A stretch of DNA of 64,000 nt. Origin: Kitasatospora kifunensis. Lineage in GTDB: Bacteria; Actinomycetota; Actinomycetes; Streptomycetales; Streptomycetaceae. Under the pieces are notes generated by a model. That model worked only from the letters and a program-made list of their open reading frames with translations. It was not told the DNA's origin and made no database searches. The stretch spans positions 5,704,001 to 5,768,000 of the forward strand of contig NZ_JACHJV010000001.1 of NCBI RefSeq assembly GCF_014203855.1, written 5' to 3'. The position numbers and the translations under genes are program-made. Positions 34,217 to 42,582 of this stretch are shown one piece after another; position 1 is the first letter of the stretch; every line of letters starts with the position of its first letter.

Positions 34217-35104
34217 TCAGCAGCCGCGGGACTCCGCGCGGCGGGCGCGCACGTCGCCGACCTTCTGGCCGACCTTGCGGCGGATCACCAGCAGCGGGGC
34301 CATCGCGGCCAGCGCGATCTGGGCGACGGCGCCGATGTGCATCAGCACGTCACCGCCGGGCAGTCCGGCGGCCCAGGCGGCCAGGCAGCCGATGGAGACC
34401 ACGATCCAGGCGAGCGTGGCGGTGGCCAGCAGGCCCTGCGGCTTGGGGTACTCGACCTTGCTGACCATCAGGTAGGCCACGCCGAAGATGGCCAGCAGGC
34501 CGGCCAGGAACGGCGGGTCGAGCAGCACGATGGCGATCACCGTCATCGCGCCCATCGGGCAGGGCATGCCCTGGAAGACGCCGGGGCGCATCTTCACGGC
34601 CGAGAACCGGGCCAGGCGCAGCACCACCGAGAGCAGCACGGTCAGGGCGATGAAGGCGGACAGGCCCTGGTTGCTGCCCGAGCCGCCGACGATGCCCCAG
34701 ACGGCGACGAAGTAGGCCGGCGCGATGCCGAAGCTGATCAGGTCGGCCAGGTTGTCCAGTTCCGCCCCGAGGGCCGAGGAGCGCAGCTTGCGCGCGACCA
34801 GGCCGTCGAAGAGGTCGCACATCGCGCCGAGCAGCAGCAGCGTCACGGCGGTGGCGGCGCCGTGGCGGACCATGCCGCCGGTGCCGTCGCCGGTGCCGTT
34901 GATGTGCGGGATGAGCATGTTGGTGGTGATCGAGTAGATCGCCAGGAAGCCGCAGACGGCGTTGCCCAGGGTCAGGAAGTCCGCCGTGGACAGGGTCTGC
35001 GGTGAGCGCGGCGCGCGTAGTTCGCGGTCGCGTGCCCAGCGGCGCCGGCGCAGCTCGGTCTCCTCCGAGTCGCCGATGCCCACCAGGGTCTCGGGATCAG
35101 TCAC
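34217..35104 (-). CDS. pssA: CDP-diacylglycerol-serine O-phosphatidyltransferase
   Basis: 295 aa membrane enzyme making phosphatidylserine. The CDP-alcohol phosphatidyltransferase motif is complete: CDLFDGLVARKLRSSALG followed by AELDNLADLISFG, giving D-x2-DG-x2-AR-x8-G-x3-D-x3-D. Several hydrophobic helices follow. GTG 35104 overlaps the psd stop; a TTG six bases upstream is an alternative. Coupling to psd makes sense because decarboxylation follows directly. Confidence 0.93.
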   Translation of the reverse strand: MTDPETLVGIGDSEETELRRRRWARDRELRAPRSPQTLSTADFLTLGNAVCGFLAIYSITTNMLIPHINGTGDGTGGMVRHGAATAVTLLLLGAMCDLFDGLVARKLRSSALGAELDNLADLISFGIAPAYFVAVWGIVGGSGSNQGLSAFIALTVLLSVVLRLARFSAVKMRPGVFQGMPCPMGAMTVIAIVLLDPPFLAGLLAIFGVAYLMVSKVEYPKPQGLLATATLAWIVVSIGCLAAWAAGLPGGDVLMHIGAVAQIALAAMAPLLVIRRKVGQKVGDVRARRAESRGC

Positions 35105-35789
35105 GGTCAAGGCGTGTCACCCCCGCGGTCGTCTTCTGGCCGACCGTGACGCCGACCTCGACGCCGGCCGGCAGGTAGGTGTCGACGCGGGAGCCGAAGC
35201 GGATCAGACCGACCCGCTCGCCCTGCTCGACCTTGGTACCGGCAGCCACGTACGGCACGATGCGACGTGCCACGGCGCCGGCGATCTGCACCATCTCGAT
35301 GTCGCCGAGTTCGGTGTCGAAGTGCCAGACGACCCGCTCGTTGCGGTCGCTGTCCTTGTTGAACGCGGGTACGAAGCCGCCGGCGATGTGCTCGACGGAG
35401 GTCACGGTGCCCGGCAGCGGCGCGCGGTTGACGTGCACGTTGAGCGGGCTCATGAAGATCGCCACGCGGGTGCGGCCGTCCGGCCACGCGTCGATGCTCT
35501 GCACCACGCCGTCGGCCGGCGAGATCACTCTGCCGGTGCCGATCTCGCGCTCGGGGTCGCGGAAGAACCACAGCATGCCGGCGCTGAGCGCGCAGGTCGG
35601 TACCGCCGCCAGGGCCCACTTGCCATTCCGCTTGGTGAGAGCGGTGGTCAGGGCCGCGGTGGCCAGGGTCGGGACGAACCAGGGGGTGGCTCCGCGCGCA
35701 ATGGTCACACGGGGTCGCCGGCCGGCCGTCTCGGGAGCGAGGGCATCGCGTTCCGTGACGGAGGAGCGAGGGGACGGGCTGATGGGCAT
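35097..35789 (-). CDS. psd: Phosphatidylserine decarboxylase proenzyme
   Basis: 230 aa of the short class that includes the archaeal and Streptomyces-type enzymes. Converts phosphatidylserine to phosphatidylethanolamine at the membrane. One or two N-terminal hydrophobic segments (TLATAALTTALT, ALAAVPTCALSAGMLWFF), the ISPADGVV segment, FMSPLNVHVNRAP, and the self-cleavage site in RFGSRVD, where the Ser becomes the pyruvoyl cofactor. First gene of psd-pssA. The 285 bp upstream hold the promoter and the mcd terminator, nothing else recognised. Confidence 0.94.
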   Translation of the reverse strand: MPISPSPRSSVTERDALAPETAGRRPRVTIARGATPWFVPTLATAALTTALTKRNGKWALAAVPTCALSAGMLWFFRDPEREIGTGRVISPADGVVQSIDAWPDGRTRVAIFMSPLNVHVNRAPLPGTVTSVEHIAGGFVPAFNKDSDRNERVVWHFDTELGDIEMVQIAGAVARRIVPYVAAGTKVEQGERVGLIRFGSRVDTYLPAGVEVGVTVGQKTTAGVTRLDRD

Positions 35790-36030
35790 CGAAGACCTTT
35801 ATCGCGGGGGATCTTGGCCTGCACGGGGGCCAACCGCGGGGATCGGGTGATAAGGGGACAGCTGCTGTCCCGGTGGATGCTATCGGGAGCAGGTGGTAGG
35901 TGGGCAACCCGCCTGCTCGTCCAACTGTCTCCTGCCGTGCCGGAGCGCACGCGCTATGTATACGACCGTAGCGGGCCGGTGCCCGGTTCCAAAGGGACCG
36001 GTCAAGATCCGTGAGTCATCTCTCAGCCCT

Positions 36031-36065
36031 GCGGGTGGGCCCCGGGACGGCGGCGGCCCACCCGC
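36031..36065 (-). terminator. Hairpin after mcd
   Basis: Perfect 11-bp stem (gcgggtgggcc / ggcccacccgc) immediately after the mcd stop codon. It should end the ethylmalonyl-CoA operon before psd. Confidence 0.65.
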
Positions 36066-36074
36066 TCGCGGACG

Positions 36075-37277
36075 CTATTCGGCGAGCTTGTACTCCTCCA
36101 GCAGGCGGCGCCCGACGATCATCTTCTGGATCTCCGCGGTGCCCTCACCGATCAGCAGCATCGGCGCCTCCCGGTAGAGGCGCTCGATCTCGTACTCCTT
36201 GGAGAAGCCGTAGCCGCCGTGGATCCGGAAGGAGTCCTCGACGACCTCCTTGCAGTACTCGGAGGCGAGATATTTGGCCATTCCGGCCTCGAGGTCGTTG
36301 CGCTCGCCGCTGTCCTTCTTGCGGGCGGCCATCACCATCATCTGGTGCGCGGCCTCGACCTTGGTGGCCATCTCGGCCAGCTTGAACTGGATCGCCTGGT
36401 GCTCGGCGATCTTCTTGCCGAAGGTGGAGCGCTGCTGGGCGTAGGAGATGCCGAGCTCGAAGGCGCGCCGGGCCACTCCGCAGCCGCGCGCGGCCACGTT
36501 GACCCGGCCGACCTCGACGCCGTCCATCATCTGGTAGAAGCCCTTGCCGGGGACGCCGCCGAGGATCCGGTTGGCTGGAATTCGCACATCCTGGAGCACC
36601 AGTTCGGTGGTGTCGACGCCCTTGTACCCCATCTTCTCGATCTTGCCGGGCACGGTCAGGCCGGGGACGGTCGGGTTCGCACCGAAGCCGGGCGTCTTCT
36701 CGATCAGGAAGGTGGTCATGTTGCGGTACGGAGTGCTCGCGCCCTCGTCGGTCTTGCAGAGCACCGCGACCAGGGTGGAGGTGCCGCCGTTGGTCAGCCA
36801 CATCTTCTGGCCGTTGAGGACGTAGAACTCCCCGTCCTTGACGCCCTTGGTGCTGATCGCCGACACGTCCGAGCCCAGGCCCGGCTCGGACATCGAGAAG
36901 GCGCCGCGGATCTCGCCGGCCGCCATCCTGGGCAGGAAGTACTCCTTCTGCTCCTGGGTGCCGTGGGCGTTGATCATGTGGGCCACGATGAAGTGGGTGT
37001 TGACGATGCCGGAGACCGACATCCAGCCACGGGCGATCTCCTCGACCACCAGCGCGTAGGTGAGCAGCGACTCGCCCAGGCCGCCGAACTCCTCGGGGAT
37101 GGTCAGGCCGAACAGGCCCAGCTGCTTCATCCCCTCCACGATCGCGGCGGGGTACTCGTCCTTGTGCTCGAGTTCGGTGGCGACCGGGATGATCTCCTTG
37201 TCGACAAAGTCCCGCACGGTGGCGAGGATGTCCCGCTGGATCTCGGTGAGGCCGTCGGTCTGTGCGAGGCGTCCCAT
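36075..37277 (-). CDS. Acyl-CoA dehydrogenase, probable (2S)-methylsuccinyl-CoA dehydrogenase
   Basis: 400 aa FAD-dependent acyl-CoA dehydrogenase: the FAD-binding FSMSEPGLGSDVSAIST region, the substrate-loop QRSTFGKKIAEHQAIQFKLAEM, and the C-terminal RIHGGYGFSKEYEIERLYREAPMLLIGEGTAEIQK. It is the last gene of the ccr-ecm-mcl-mch cluster, so oxidation of methylsuccinyl-CoA to mesaconyl-CoA is the natural job. It lacks the long N-terminal extension I recall for proteobacterial Mcd, so a more general short-chain acyl-CoA dehydrogenase is an alternative. Confidence 0.82.
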   Translation of the reverse strand: MGRLAQTDGLTEIQRDILATVRDFVDKEIIPVATELEHKDEYPAAIVEGMKQLGLFGLTIPEEFGGLGESLLTYALVVEEIARGWMSVSGIVNTHFIVAHMINAHGTQEQKEYFLPRMAAGEIRGAFSMSEPGLGSDVSAISTKGVKDGEFYVLNGQKMWLTNGGTSTLVAVLCKTDEGASTPYRNMTTFLIEKTPGFGANPTVPGLTVPGKIEKMGYKGVDTTELVLQDVRIPANRILGGVPGKGFYQMMDGVEVGRVNVAARGCGVARRAFELGISYAQQRSTFGKKIAEHQAIQFKLAEMATKVEAAHQMMVMAARKKDSGERNDLEAGMAKYLASEYCKEVVEDSFRIHGGYGFSKEYEIERLYREAPMLLIGEGTAEIQKMIVGRRLLEEYKLAE

Positions 37278-37313
37278 CGTGCGGCTCCGAATTTCTAAGA
37301 GGTAAGAGGATGG

Positions 37314-37347
37314 GGGGCTCCGCGAAGCGTGACTTCCGCGGAGCCCC
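37314..37347 (-). terminator. Hairpin between mch and mcd
   Basis: Eleven-bp perfect stem (ggggctccgcg / cgcggagcccc), extended by three more pairs across a one-base bulge. It lies in the 118-bp mch-mcd gap. It could terminate part of the transcripts and lower mcd expression, or stabilise the upstream mRNA end. Confidence 0.55.
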
Positions 37348-37395
37348 TGACCGGGTGGGGGTCGGCCGATGACGGCGGCCTACCCGTCCGGGGTA

Positions 37396-37899
37396 TTAGG
37401 AGAGGGGCTCCGGGCGGCCGGGCTGCTCGCCGCCGCGCTCCTTGGTGTAGGTGGCGGTCGGGACCATCACCTTGCGGCGGAAGATGCAGACGACCGTGCC
37501 GTCCTGCTTGTAGCCCTTGGTCTCGACGTAGACGATGCCGCGGTCGTCCTTGGACTTGGACGGCCACTTGTCCAGCACCACGGTCTCGCCGTAGAGGGTG
37601 TCGCCGTGGAAGGTCGGCGCGATGTGCCGCAGCGACTCGATCTCCAGGTTGGCGATCGCCTTGCCCGAGACGTCCGGGACGGACATGCCGAGCAGCAGCG
37701 AGTAGATGTAGTTGCCGACGACGACGTTCTTGCCGAAGTCCGTCGTCTGCTCCGCGTAGTTGGTGTCCATGTGGAGCGGGTGGTGGTTCATGGTCAGCAG
37801 GCAGAAGAGGTGGTCGTCGTACTCGGTGACCGTCTTGCCGGGCCAGTGCTTGTAGACCGCGCCGACCTCGAACTCCTCGTAGGTGCGTCCGAACTGCAT
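37396..37899 (-). CDS. MaoC-like hydratase, probable mesaconyl-CoA hydratase
   Basis: 167 aa single hot-dog domain. The catalytic Asp/His region of MaoC hydratases is seen in TVTEYDDHLFCLLTMNHHPLHMDTNYAEQT, followed by VVVGNYIYSLLLGMSVPD. In the ethylmalonyl-CoA pathway this step hydrates mesaconyl-C1-CoA to beta-methylmalyl-CoA. The proteobacterial Mch I recall has two hot-dog domains, so this half-size form would have to act as a dimer or higher oligomer. Twelve bp separate it from mcl upstream. Confidence 0.82.
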   Translation of the reverse strand: MQFGRTYEEFEVGAVYKHWPGKTVTEYDDHLFCLLTMNHHPLHMDTNYAEQTTDFGKNVVVGNYIYSLLLGMSVPDVSGKAIANLEIESLRHIAPTFHGDTLYGETVVLDKWPSKSKDDRGIVYVETKGYKQDGTVVCIFRRKVMVPTATYTKERGGEQPGRPEPLS

Positions 37900-37911
37900 C
37901 TCAGTCTCTCC

Positions 37912-38880
37912 TTAGGCCTGCGTCGAGACTGGAGCCTCGAACTTGGAGGTGCGCTGCATGCCCGCCGCGCGGCCCTTGCCGGAGATGACCAGCGCCATCT
38001 TGCGGCTGGCCTCGTCGATCATCTCGTCGCCGAGCATCGCCGAGCCCTTGAAGCCGCCGGCCTCCGAGGTGCACCAGTTGTAGGCGTCCAGGATCAGCTC
38101 GGCGTGGTCGTAGTCCTCCTGCGAGGGCGAGTAGATCTCGTTCGCGGCGGCGACCTGGTCCGGGTGCAGCACCCACTTGCCGTCGAAGCCCAGCGCGGCG
38201 GACCGCCCGGCCACCTCGCGGTAGCCCTCGGCATTGCGGATCTGAAGGTAAGGGCCGTCGATCGCCTGCAGATCGTTGGCACGCGCGGCCATCAGGATGC
38301 GCATCAGGATGTAGTGGTAGGCGTCGGCGTTGTAGCCGGGCGGCTGCTCGCCGACCACCAGGGACTTCATGTTGATCGAGGCCATGAAGTCGGCCGGGCC
38401 GAAGATGATGGTCTCCAGGCGCGGCGAGGCGGTGGCGATCGCGTCGACGTTGATCAGGCCCTTGGCGTTCTCGATCTGCGCCTCGATGCCGATCTTGCCG
38501 ACCTCGAAGCCCATCGTCTTCTCGATCTGGGTGAGCAGCAGGTCCAGCGCCTTGACCTGCTCGGCCTCCTGCACCTTGGGCAGCATGATGCAGTCCAGGT
38601 TCGGGCCCGCGCCCTCGACCACCGTGATCACGTCGCGGTAGGTCCAGTGCGTGGTCCAGTCGTTGACCCGGACGACCTTGGTCTTGTTGCCCCAGTCACC
38701 GTTGTTCAGCGCGTCCACGATGTTGTGCCGGGCGCTCTCCTTGACCAGCGGGGCGCAGGCGTCCTCCAGGTCGAGGAAGACCTGGTCGGCGGGCAGGCCC
38801 TGGGCCTTCTCCAGGAAGCGCGGGTTGCTGCCGGGCACGGCGAGGCAGGAACGGCGCGGGCGCAGGCGGTTGACGGTCAT
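37912..38880 (-). CDS. HpcH/HpaI-CitE family CoA-ester lyase, probable beta-methylmalyl-CoA/malyl-CoA lyase
   Basis: 322 aa. CitE-like barrel: RRSCLAVPGSNPRFLEKAQGLPADQVFLDLEDACAP, the IEAQIENAKGLIN segment with the metal-binding Glu, FGPADFMASI with the second metal ligand, and WVLHPDQV. It would split beta-methylmalyl-CoA into glyoxylate and propionyl-CoA. ATG 38880 overlaps the ecm stop (ATGA), so it is translationally coupled. Confidence 0.88.
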   Translation of the reverse strand: MTVNRLRPRRSCLAVPGSNPRFLEKAQGLPADQVFLDLEDACAPLVKESARHNIVDALNNGDWGNKTKVVRVNDWTTHWTYRDVITVVEGAGPNLDCIMLPKVQEAEQVKALDLLLTQIEKTMGFEVGKIGIEAQIENAKGLINVDAIATASPRLETIIFGPADFMASINMKSLVVGEQPPGYNADAYHYILMRILMAARANDLQAIDGPYLQIRNAEGYREVAGRSAALGFDGKWVLHPDQVAAANEIYSPSQEDYDHAELILDAYNWCTSEAGGFKGSAMLGDEMIDEASRKMALVISGKGRAAGMQRTSKFEAPVSTQA

Positions 38881-40922
38881 GCGAGGGTCTCTTCCTTCGT
38901 GGTGGTCGGGGCCAGGTGGTTGGCCAGCCGGATCTCGTCGACGATCCGGCCGATGATGGTGGTGATGCCGAAGTCCTTCGGGGTGAACACGGCGGCGACG
39001 CCGGCGGCCTTGAGGGCCTCGCCGTCCGCTGCCGGGATGATGCCACCCACGATCACTGGCACATCCTCCACCCCGGCCCGGCGCAGCCGCCGCAGTACGT
39101 CGGGAACCAGCTCGGCGTGCGCGCCGGAGAGGATCGACAGACCCACGCAGTGCACGTCCTCGGCCACCGCGGCCGCCACGATCTGCTCCGGCGTCAGACG
39201 GATGCCCTGGTAGACCACCTCGAAGCCGGCGTCCCTGGCGCGCACCGCGATCTGCTCGGCGCCGTTGGAGTGCCCGTCCAGGCCGGGCTTGCCGACCAGC
39301 AGGCGCAGCTTGCCGCAGCCCAGCTCGGCCGCGGTCGCGGCGACCGCCGCGCGCACCGCCGCCAGCTCGCCGCCCGGCTCGGCCGGCACCGCCACCGGCG
39401 CGCCGCCGACCCCGGTGGGCGCTCGGTACTCGCCGAACACCTCGCGCAGTGCGAAGGCCCACTCGCCGGTGGTCACCCCGGCCCGTACGCAGTCCAGGGT
39501 GGCGGCCATCAGGTTGACCTCGGTGGTGGCGACCGCCTTGAGCTCGGCGAGCGCGCGCAGCGCCGCCGCCTCGTCGCGGTCGGCCTTCCAGGCCGCCAGG
39601 CCGTCCAGCACGCCCTGCTCGGCGGCCGGGTCGACCACCATGATCGCGGCGTCCAGGTCGGCGGTGAGCGGGTTCTCCTCGGTGGTGTCGAAGCAGTTCA
39701 CCCCGACGATCTTGTCCTCGCCGCTCTCGATCCGGGCCCGCCGCTCGGCGTGCGAGGCGACCAGCGCGGACTTCAGGTAGCCGGACTCGACGGCCGGGAT
39801 GATGCCTTCGCGCCCGGTGCCGTCACCCATGCCGAGTACCTTGGCGATCTCCGCCTCGGCGCCGGCCAGCAACTCGGCGGTCTTCGCCTCGACCACGTGC
39901 GAGCCGTTGAACAGGTCGCCGTACTCCAGCAGGTCCGACTCGTAGGCCAGCACCTGCTGGATCCGCAGCGACCACTGCTGGTCCCAGGGCCGGGGCAGGC
40001 CCAGCGCCTCGTTCCAGGCGGGCAGTTGGACGGCGCGGGCGCGGGCGTCCTTGGAGAGCGTGACGCCCAGCATCTCCAGCACGATCCGCTGGACGTTGTT
40101 CTCCGGCTGCGCCTCGGTCAGGCCGAGGGAGTTGACCTGCACGCCGTAGCGGAACCGGCGCTGCTTGGGGTCCTGGATGCCGTAGCGCTCCAGGGTGACC
40201 TTCTCCCAGAGCAGGCCGAAGGCGCGCAGCTTGCACATCTCCTCGACGAACCGCACGCCCGCGTTGACGAAGAAGGAGATCCGCCCGACCACCTCGCCCA
40301 TCCGCTCCTGGGGCACCTGGCCGCTGTCGCGCACCGCGTCCAGCACGGTGATCGCGGTGCACATCGCGAAGGCGATCTCCTGCACCGGGGTGGCCCCGGC
40401 CTCCTGGAGGTGGTAGCTGCAGATGTTGATCGGGTTCCACTTGGGGATCCCGGCCACCGTGTAGGCGATCATGTCGGTGATCAGCCGGATGGACGGGCCG
40501 GGCGGGAAGACGTGCGTCCCGCGCGACAGGTACTCCTTGACGATGTCGTTCTGGGTGGTGCCGGTGAGCTTGGTGATGTCCGCGCCCTGCTCCTCGGCGA
40601 CCACCTGGTAGAGCGCCAGCAGCCACATCGCGGTGGCGTTGATGGTCATCGAGGTGTTGGTCTGCTCGAGCGGGATGCCGTCGAACAGCGCGCGCATGTC
40701 GCCGAGGTGGCCGATCGGCACGCCGACCCGGCCGACCTCGCCGCGGGCCAGCACGTGGTCCGAGTCGTAGCCGGTCTGGGTGGGCAGGTCGAAGGCGACC
40801 GAGAGGCCGGTCTGGCCCTTGGCGAGGTTGCGCCGGTAGAGCGCGTTGGAGTCGGCCGCGGTGGAGTGGCCGGCGTAGGTGCGCATCAGCCAGGGTCGGT
40901 CGCGGTGCTGACGGTTCGTCAT
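38877..40922 (-). CDS. ecm: Ethylmalonyl-CoA mutase (MeaA-like), B12-dependent
   Basis: 681 aa. The N-terminal methylmalonyl-CoA mutase-type barrel has SVAFDLPTQTGYDSDH and TNTSMTINATAMWLLALYQ. The C-terminal B12-binding domain (from about 545) has the base-off signature D-x-H-x-x-G in VGKPGLDGHSNGAEQIA and the LSGAHAELVP loop. Converts (2R)-ethylmalonyl-CoA to methylsuccinyl-CoA with adenosylcobalamin. Position between ccr and mcl favours Ecm over isobutyryl-CoA mutase. The start overlaps the ccr stop by one base. Confidence 0.93.
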   Translation of the reverse strand: MTNRQHRDRPWLMRTYAGHSTAADSNALYRRNLAKGQTGLSVAFDLPTQTGYDSDHVLARGEVGRVGVPIGHLGDMRALFDGIPLEQTNTSMTINATAMWLLALYQVVAEEQGADITKLTGTTQNDIVKEYLSRGTHVFPPGPSIRLITDMIAYTVAGIPKWNPINICSYHLQEAGATPVQEIAFAMCTAITVLDAVRDSGQVPQERMGEVVGRISFFVNAGVRFVEEMCKLRAFGLLWEKVTLERYGIQDPKQRRFRYGVQVNSLGLTEAQPENNVQRIVLEMLGVTLSKDARARAVQLPAWNEALGLPRPWDQQWSLRIQQVLAYESDLLEYGDLFNGSHVVEAKTAELLAGAEAEIAKVLGMGDGTGREGIIPAVESGYLKSALVASHAERRARIESGEDKIVGVNCFDTTEENPLTADLDAAIMVVDPAAEQGVLDGLAAWKADRDEAAALRALAELKAVATTEVNLMAATLDCVRAGVTTGEWAFALREVFGEYRAPTGVGGAPVAVPAEPGGELAAVRAAVAATAAELGCGKLRLLVGKPGLDGHSNGAEQIAVRARDAGFEVVYQGIRLTPEQIVAAAVAEDVHCVGLSILSGAHAELVPDVLRRLRRAGVEDVPVIVGGIIPAADGEALKAAGVAAVFTPKDFGITTIIGRIVDEIRLANHLAPTTTKEETLA

Positions 40923-42259
40923 TAGATGTCCCGGAACCTATTGATGGCCGGCAGGTGCGCGGCGCGCAGTTCGTGGTCGCGGACGCCCAGGCCCTCCTCG
41001 GGGGACAGGCAGAGGACGCCGACCTTGCCCTGGTGCTTGTTGTGGTGCACGTCGAGGGCGGCCTGGCCGGTCTCCGCCAGGGAGTAGACCTTGGAGACGG
41101 TGGGGTGGATCTTGCCCTTGGCGATCAGCCGGTTGGCCTCCCAGGCCTCGCGGTAGTTGGCGAAGTGCGAGCCGACGATCTTCTTGAGCGACATCCACAG
41201 GTAGCGGTTGTCGTACTGGTGCATGAAGCCGGAGGTGGAGGCGCAGGTGACGATGGTGCCGCCCTTGCGGGTGACGTAGACGCTGGCGCCGAAGGTCTCC
41301 CGGCCCGGGTGCTCGAAGACGATGTCCACGTCCTCGCCGCCGGTCAGTTCGCGGATCCGGCCGCCCAGGCGCTTCCACTCGCGCGGGTCCTGGGTGTTCT
41401 CGTCCTTCCAGAACTTGTAGCCCTCGGCGCTGCGGTCGATGATCGCCTCGGCGCCCATCGCGCGGCAGATCTCGGCCTTCTGCGGGCTGGAGACCACGCA
41501 GATCGGGGTGGCGCCGCCGGCCAGCGCGTACTGGGTGGCGTAGGAGCCGAGGCCGCCGCTGGCGCCCCAGATCAGCACGTTGTCGCCCTGCTTCATGCCG
41601 GCGCCGTTGCGGCTGACCAGCTGGCGGTAGGCGGTGGAGTTGACCAGACCGGGGGAGGCGGCCTCCTCCCAGGTGAGGTGCCTGGGCTTGGGCATCAGCT
41701 GGTTGGTCTTGACCAGGGCCAGCTGGGCCAGGCCGCCGAAGTTGGTCTCGAAGCCCCAGATCCGCTGCTCGGGGTCCATCATCGTGTCGTTGTGGCCGTC
41801 CGGGCTCTCCAGCTCGACCGAGAGGCAGTGCGCGACCACCTCGTCGCCCGGCTTCCAGGCGTTGACGCCGGCGCCGGTCCGCAGCACGACGCCCGCGAGG
41901 TCCGAGCCGACCACGTGGTAGGGCAGGTCGTGACGCTTGGTCAGCGGGGACAGGCGCCCGTAGCGCTCCAGGAAGCCGAAGGTGGAGACCGGCTCGAAGA
42001 TCGAGGACCAGACCGTGTTGTAGTTGACGGCGCTGGCCATCACGGCCACCAGGGCCTCGCCCGGGCCGAGTTCGGGCACCGCCACCTCGTCCAGGTGGAG
42101 CGAGCGGCGCGGGTCCTTGTCGCGGCTCGCCAGGCCGGCGAACATCTGCTCCTCGTCCTTGTGGAGCGTCATCGCCCGGTAGGACTCGGGCAGTTTCAGC
42201 GCGGCGAAGTCCGCGGTGGTGCTGTCGGCGCTGAGGATCGCGTCGAGGATTTCCTTCAT
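40922..42259 (-). CDS. ccr: Crotonyl-CoA carboxylase/reductase
   Basis: 445 aa MDR-superfamily enzyme that reductively carboxylates crotonyl-CoA to (2S)-ethylmalonyl-CoA with NADPH and CO2. Recognisable by its N-terminus (MKEILDAILSADSTTADFAALKLPESYRAMTLHKDEEQMF), YHVVGSDLAGVVLRTG, the NADPH loop VLIWGASGGLGSYATQYA and the FEHPGRETFGASVYV segment. ATG 42259 follows GGAGG by 5 bp. First gene of the operon. It also supplies ethylmalonyl-CoA and linked extender units to polyketide synthesis in streptomycetes. Confidence 0.96.
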   Translation of the reverse strand: MKEILDAILSADSTTADFAALKLPESYRAMTLHKDEEQMFAGLASRDKDPRRSLHLDEVAVPELGPGEALVAVMASAVNYNTVWSSIFEPVSTFGFLERYGRLSPLTKRHDLPYHVVGSDLAGVVLRTGAGVNAWKPGDEVVAHCLSVELESPDGHNDTMMDPEQRIWGFETNFGGLAQLALVKTNQLMPKPRHLTWEEAASPGLVNSTAYRQLVSRNGAGMKQGDNVLIWGASGGLGSYATQYALAGGATPICVVSSPQKAEICRAMGAEAIIDRSAEGYKFWKDENTQDPREWKRLGGRIRELTGGEDVDIVFEHPGRETFGASVYVTRKGGTIVTCASTSGFMHQYDNRYLWMSLKKIVGSHFANYREAWEANRLIAKGKIHPTVSKVYSLAETGQAALDVHHNKHQGKVGVLCLSPEEGLGVRDHELRAAHLPAINRFRDI

Positions 42260-42440
42260 GGCTGCCTCCGAAGGCGTACCTGTGTGAGGGCGCACAGGGC
42301 GTCTGGGGGAGCCGGGAGCGGACACCGGCTTCGCTGGGGGGTCTTGGACGGGCGGGCTAGCCCCCTGGGTGTGGGGACGCCGGACGGCGGCGCGCCGAGG
42401 TGGGGAGCCGCGGCGCCGCGACTGGTGAGTAACAAGCTAC

Positions 42441-42477
42441 TGGCACCCTGTGCCACTCGTAAAGACACTGGGTGCCA
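42441..42477. promoter_or_regulatory. Inverted repeats in the ccr promoter region
   Basis: TGGCAC-cct-GTGCCA forms a perfect 6-3-6 palindrome at 42441-42455. The outer TGGCACCC (42441-42448) is also repeated inverted as GGGTGCCA at 42470-42477. Three half-sites within 37 bp, about 180-220 bp before ccr, suit a TetR-type regulator, perhaps the one encoded just downstream on the same strand order. Inference from symmetry only. Confidence 0.5.
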
Positions 42478-42528
42478 TGATTTTGGGGACCGCTGCCACC
42501 GCTCCCACGAGTGCTTCGGGGCAGCCGA

Positions 42529-42560
42529 AAGGCCCACCCTCAAGCCTGAGGATGGGCCTT
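42529..42560 (-). terminator. Terminator after the TetR gene
   Basis: Fourteen-base arms (aaggcccaccctca / tgaggatgggcctt, one mismatch) with a 4-base loop and terminal A/T bases, 22 bp beyond the TetR stop. Confidence 0.75.
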
Positions 42561-42582
42561 GTGACCTGCGGTTTCGCCGGGT

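Noticed and set aside
38916..40925. Long open frame opposite ecm (+ strand)
   Set aside because: Shadow of the mutase gene; translation is low-complexity and the true protein on the minus strand is unmistakable.
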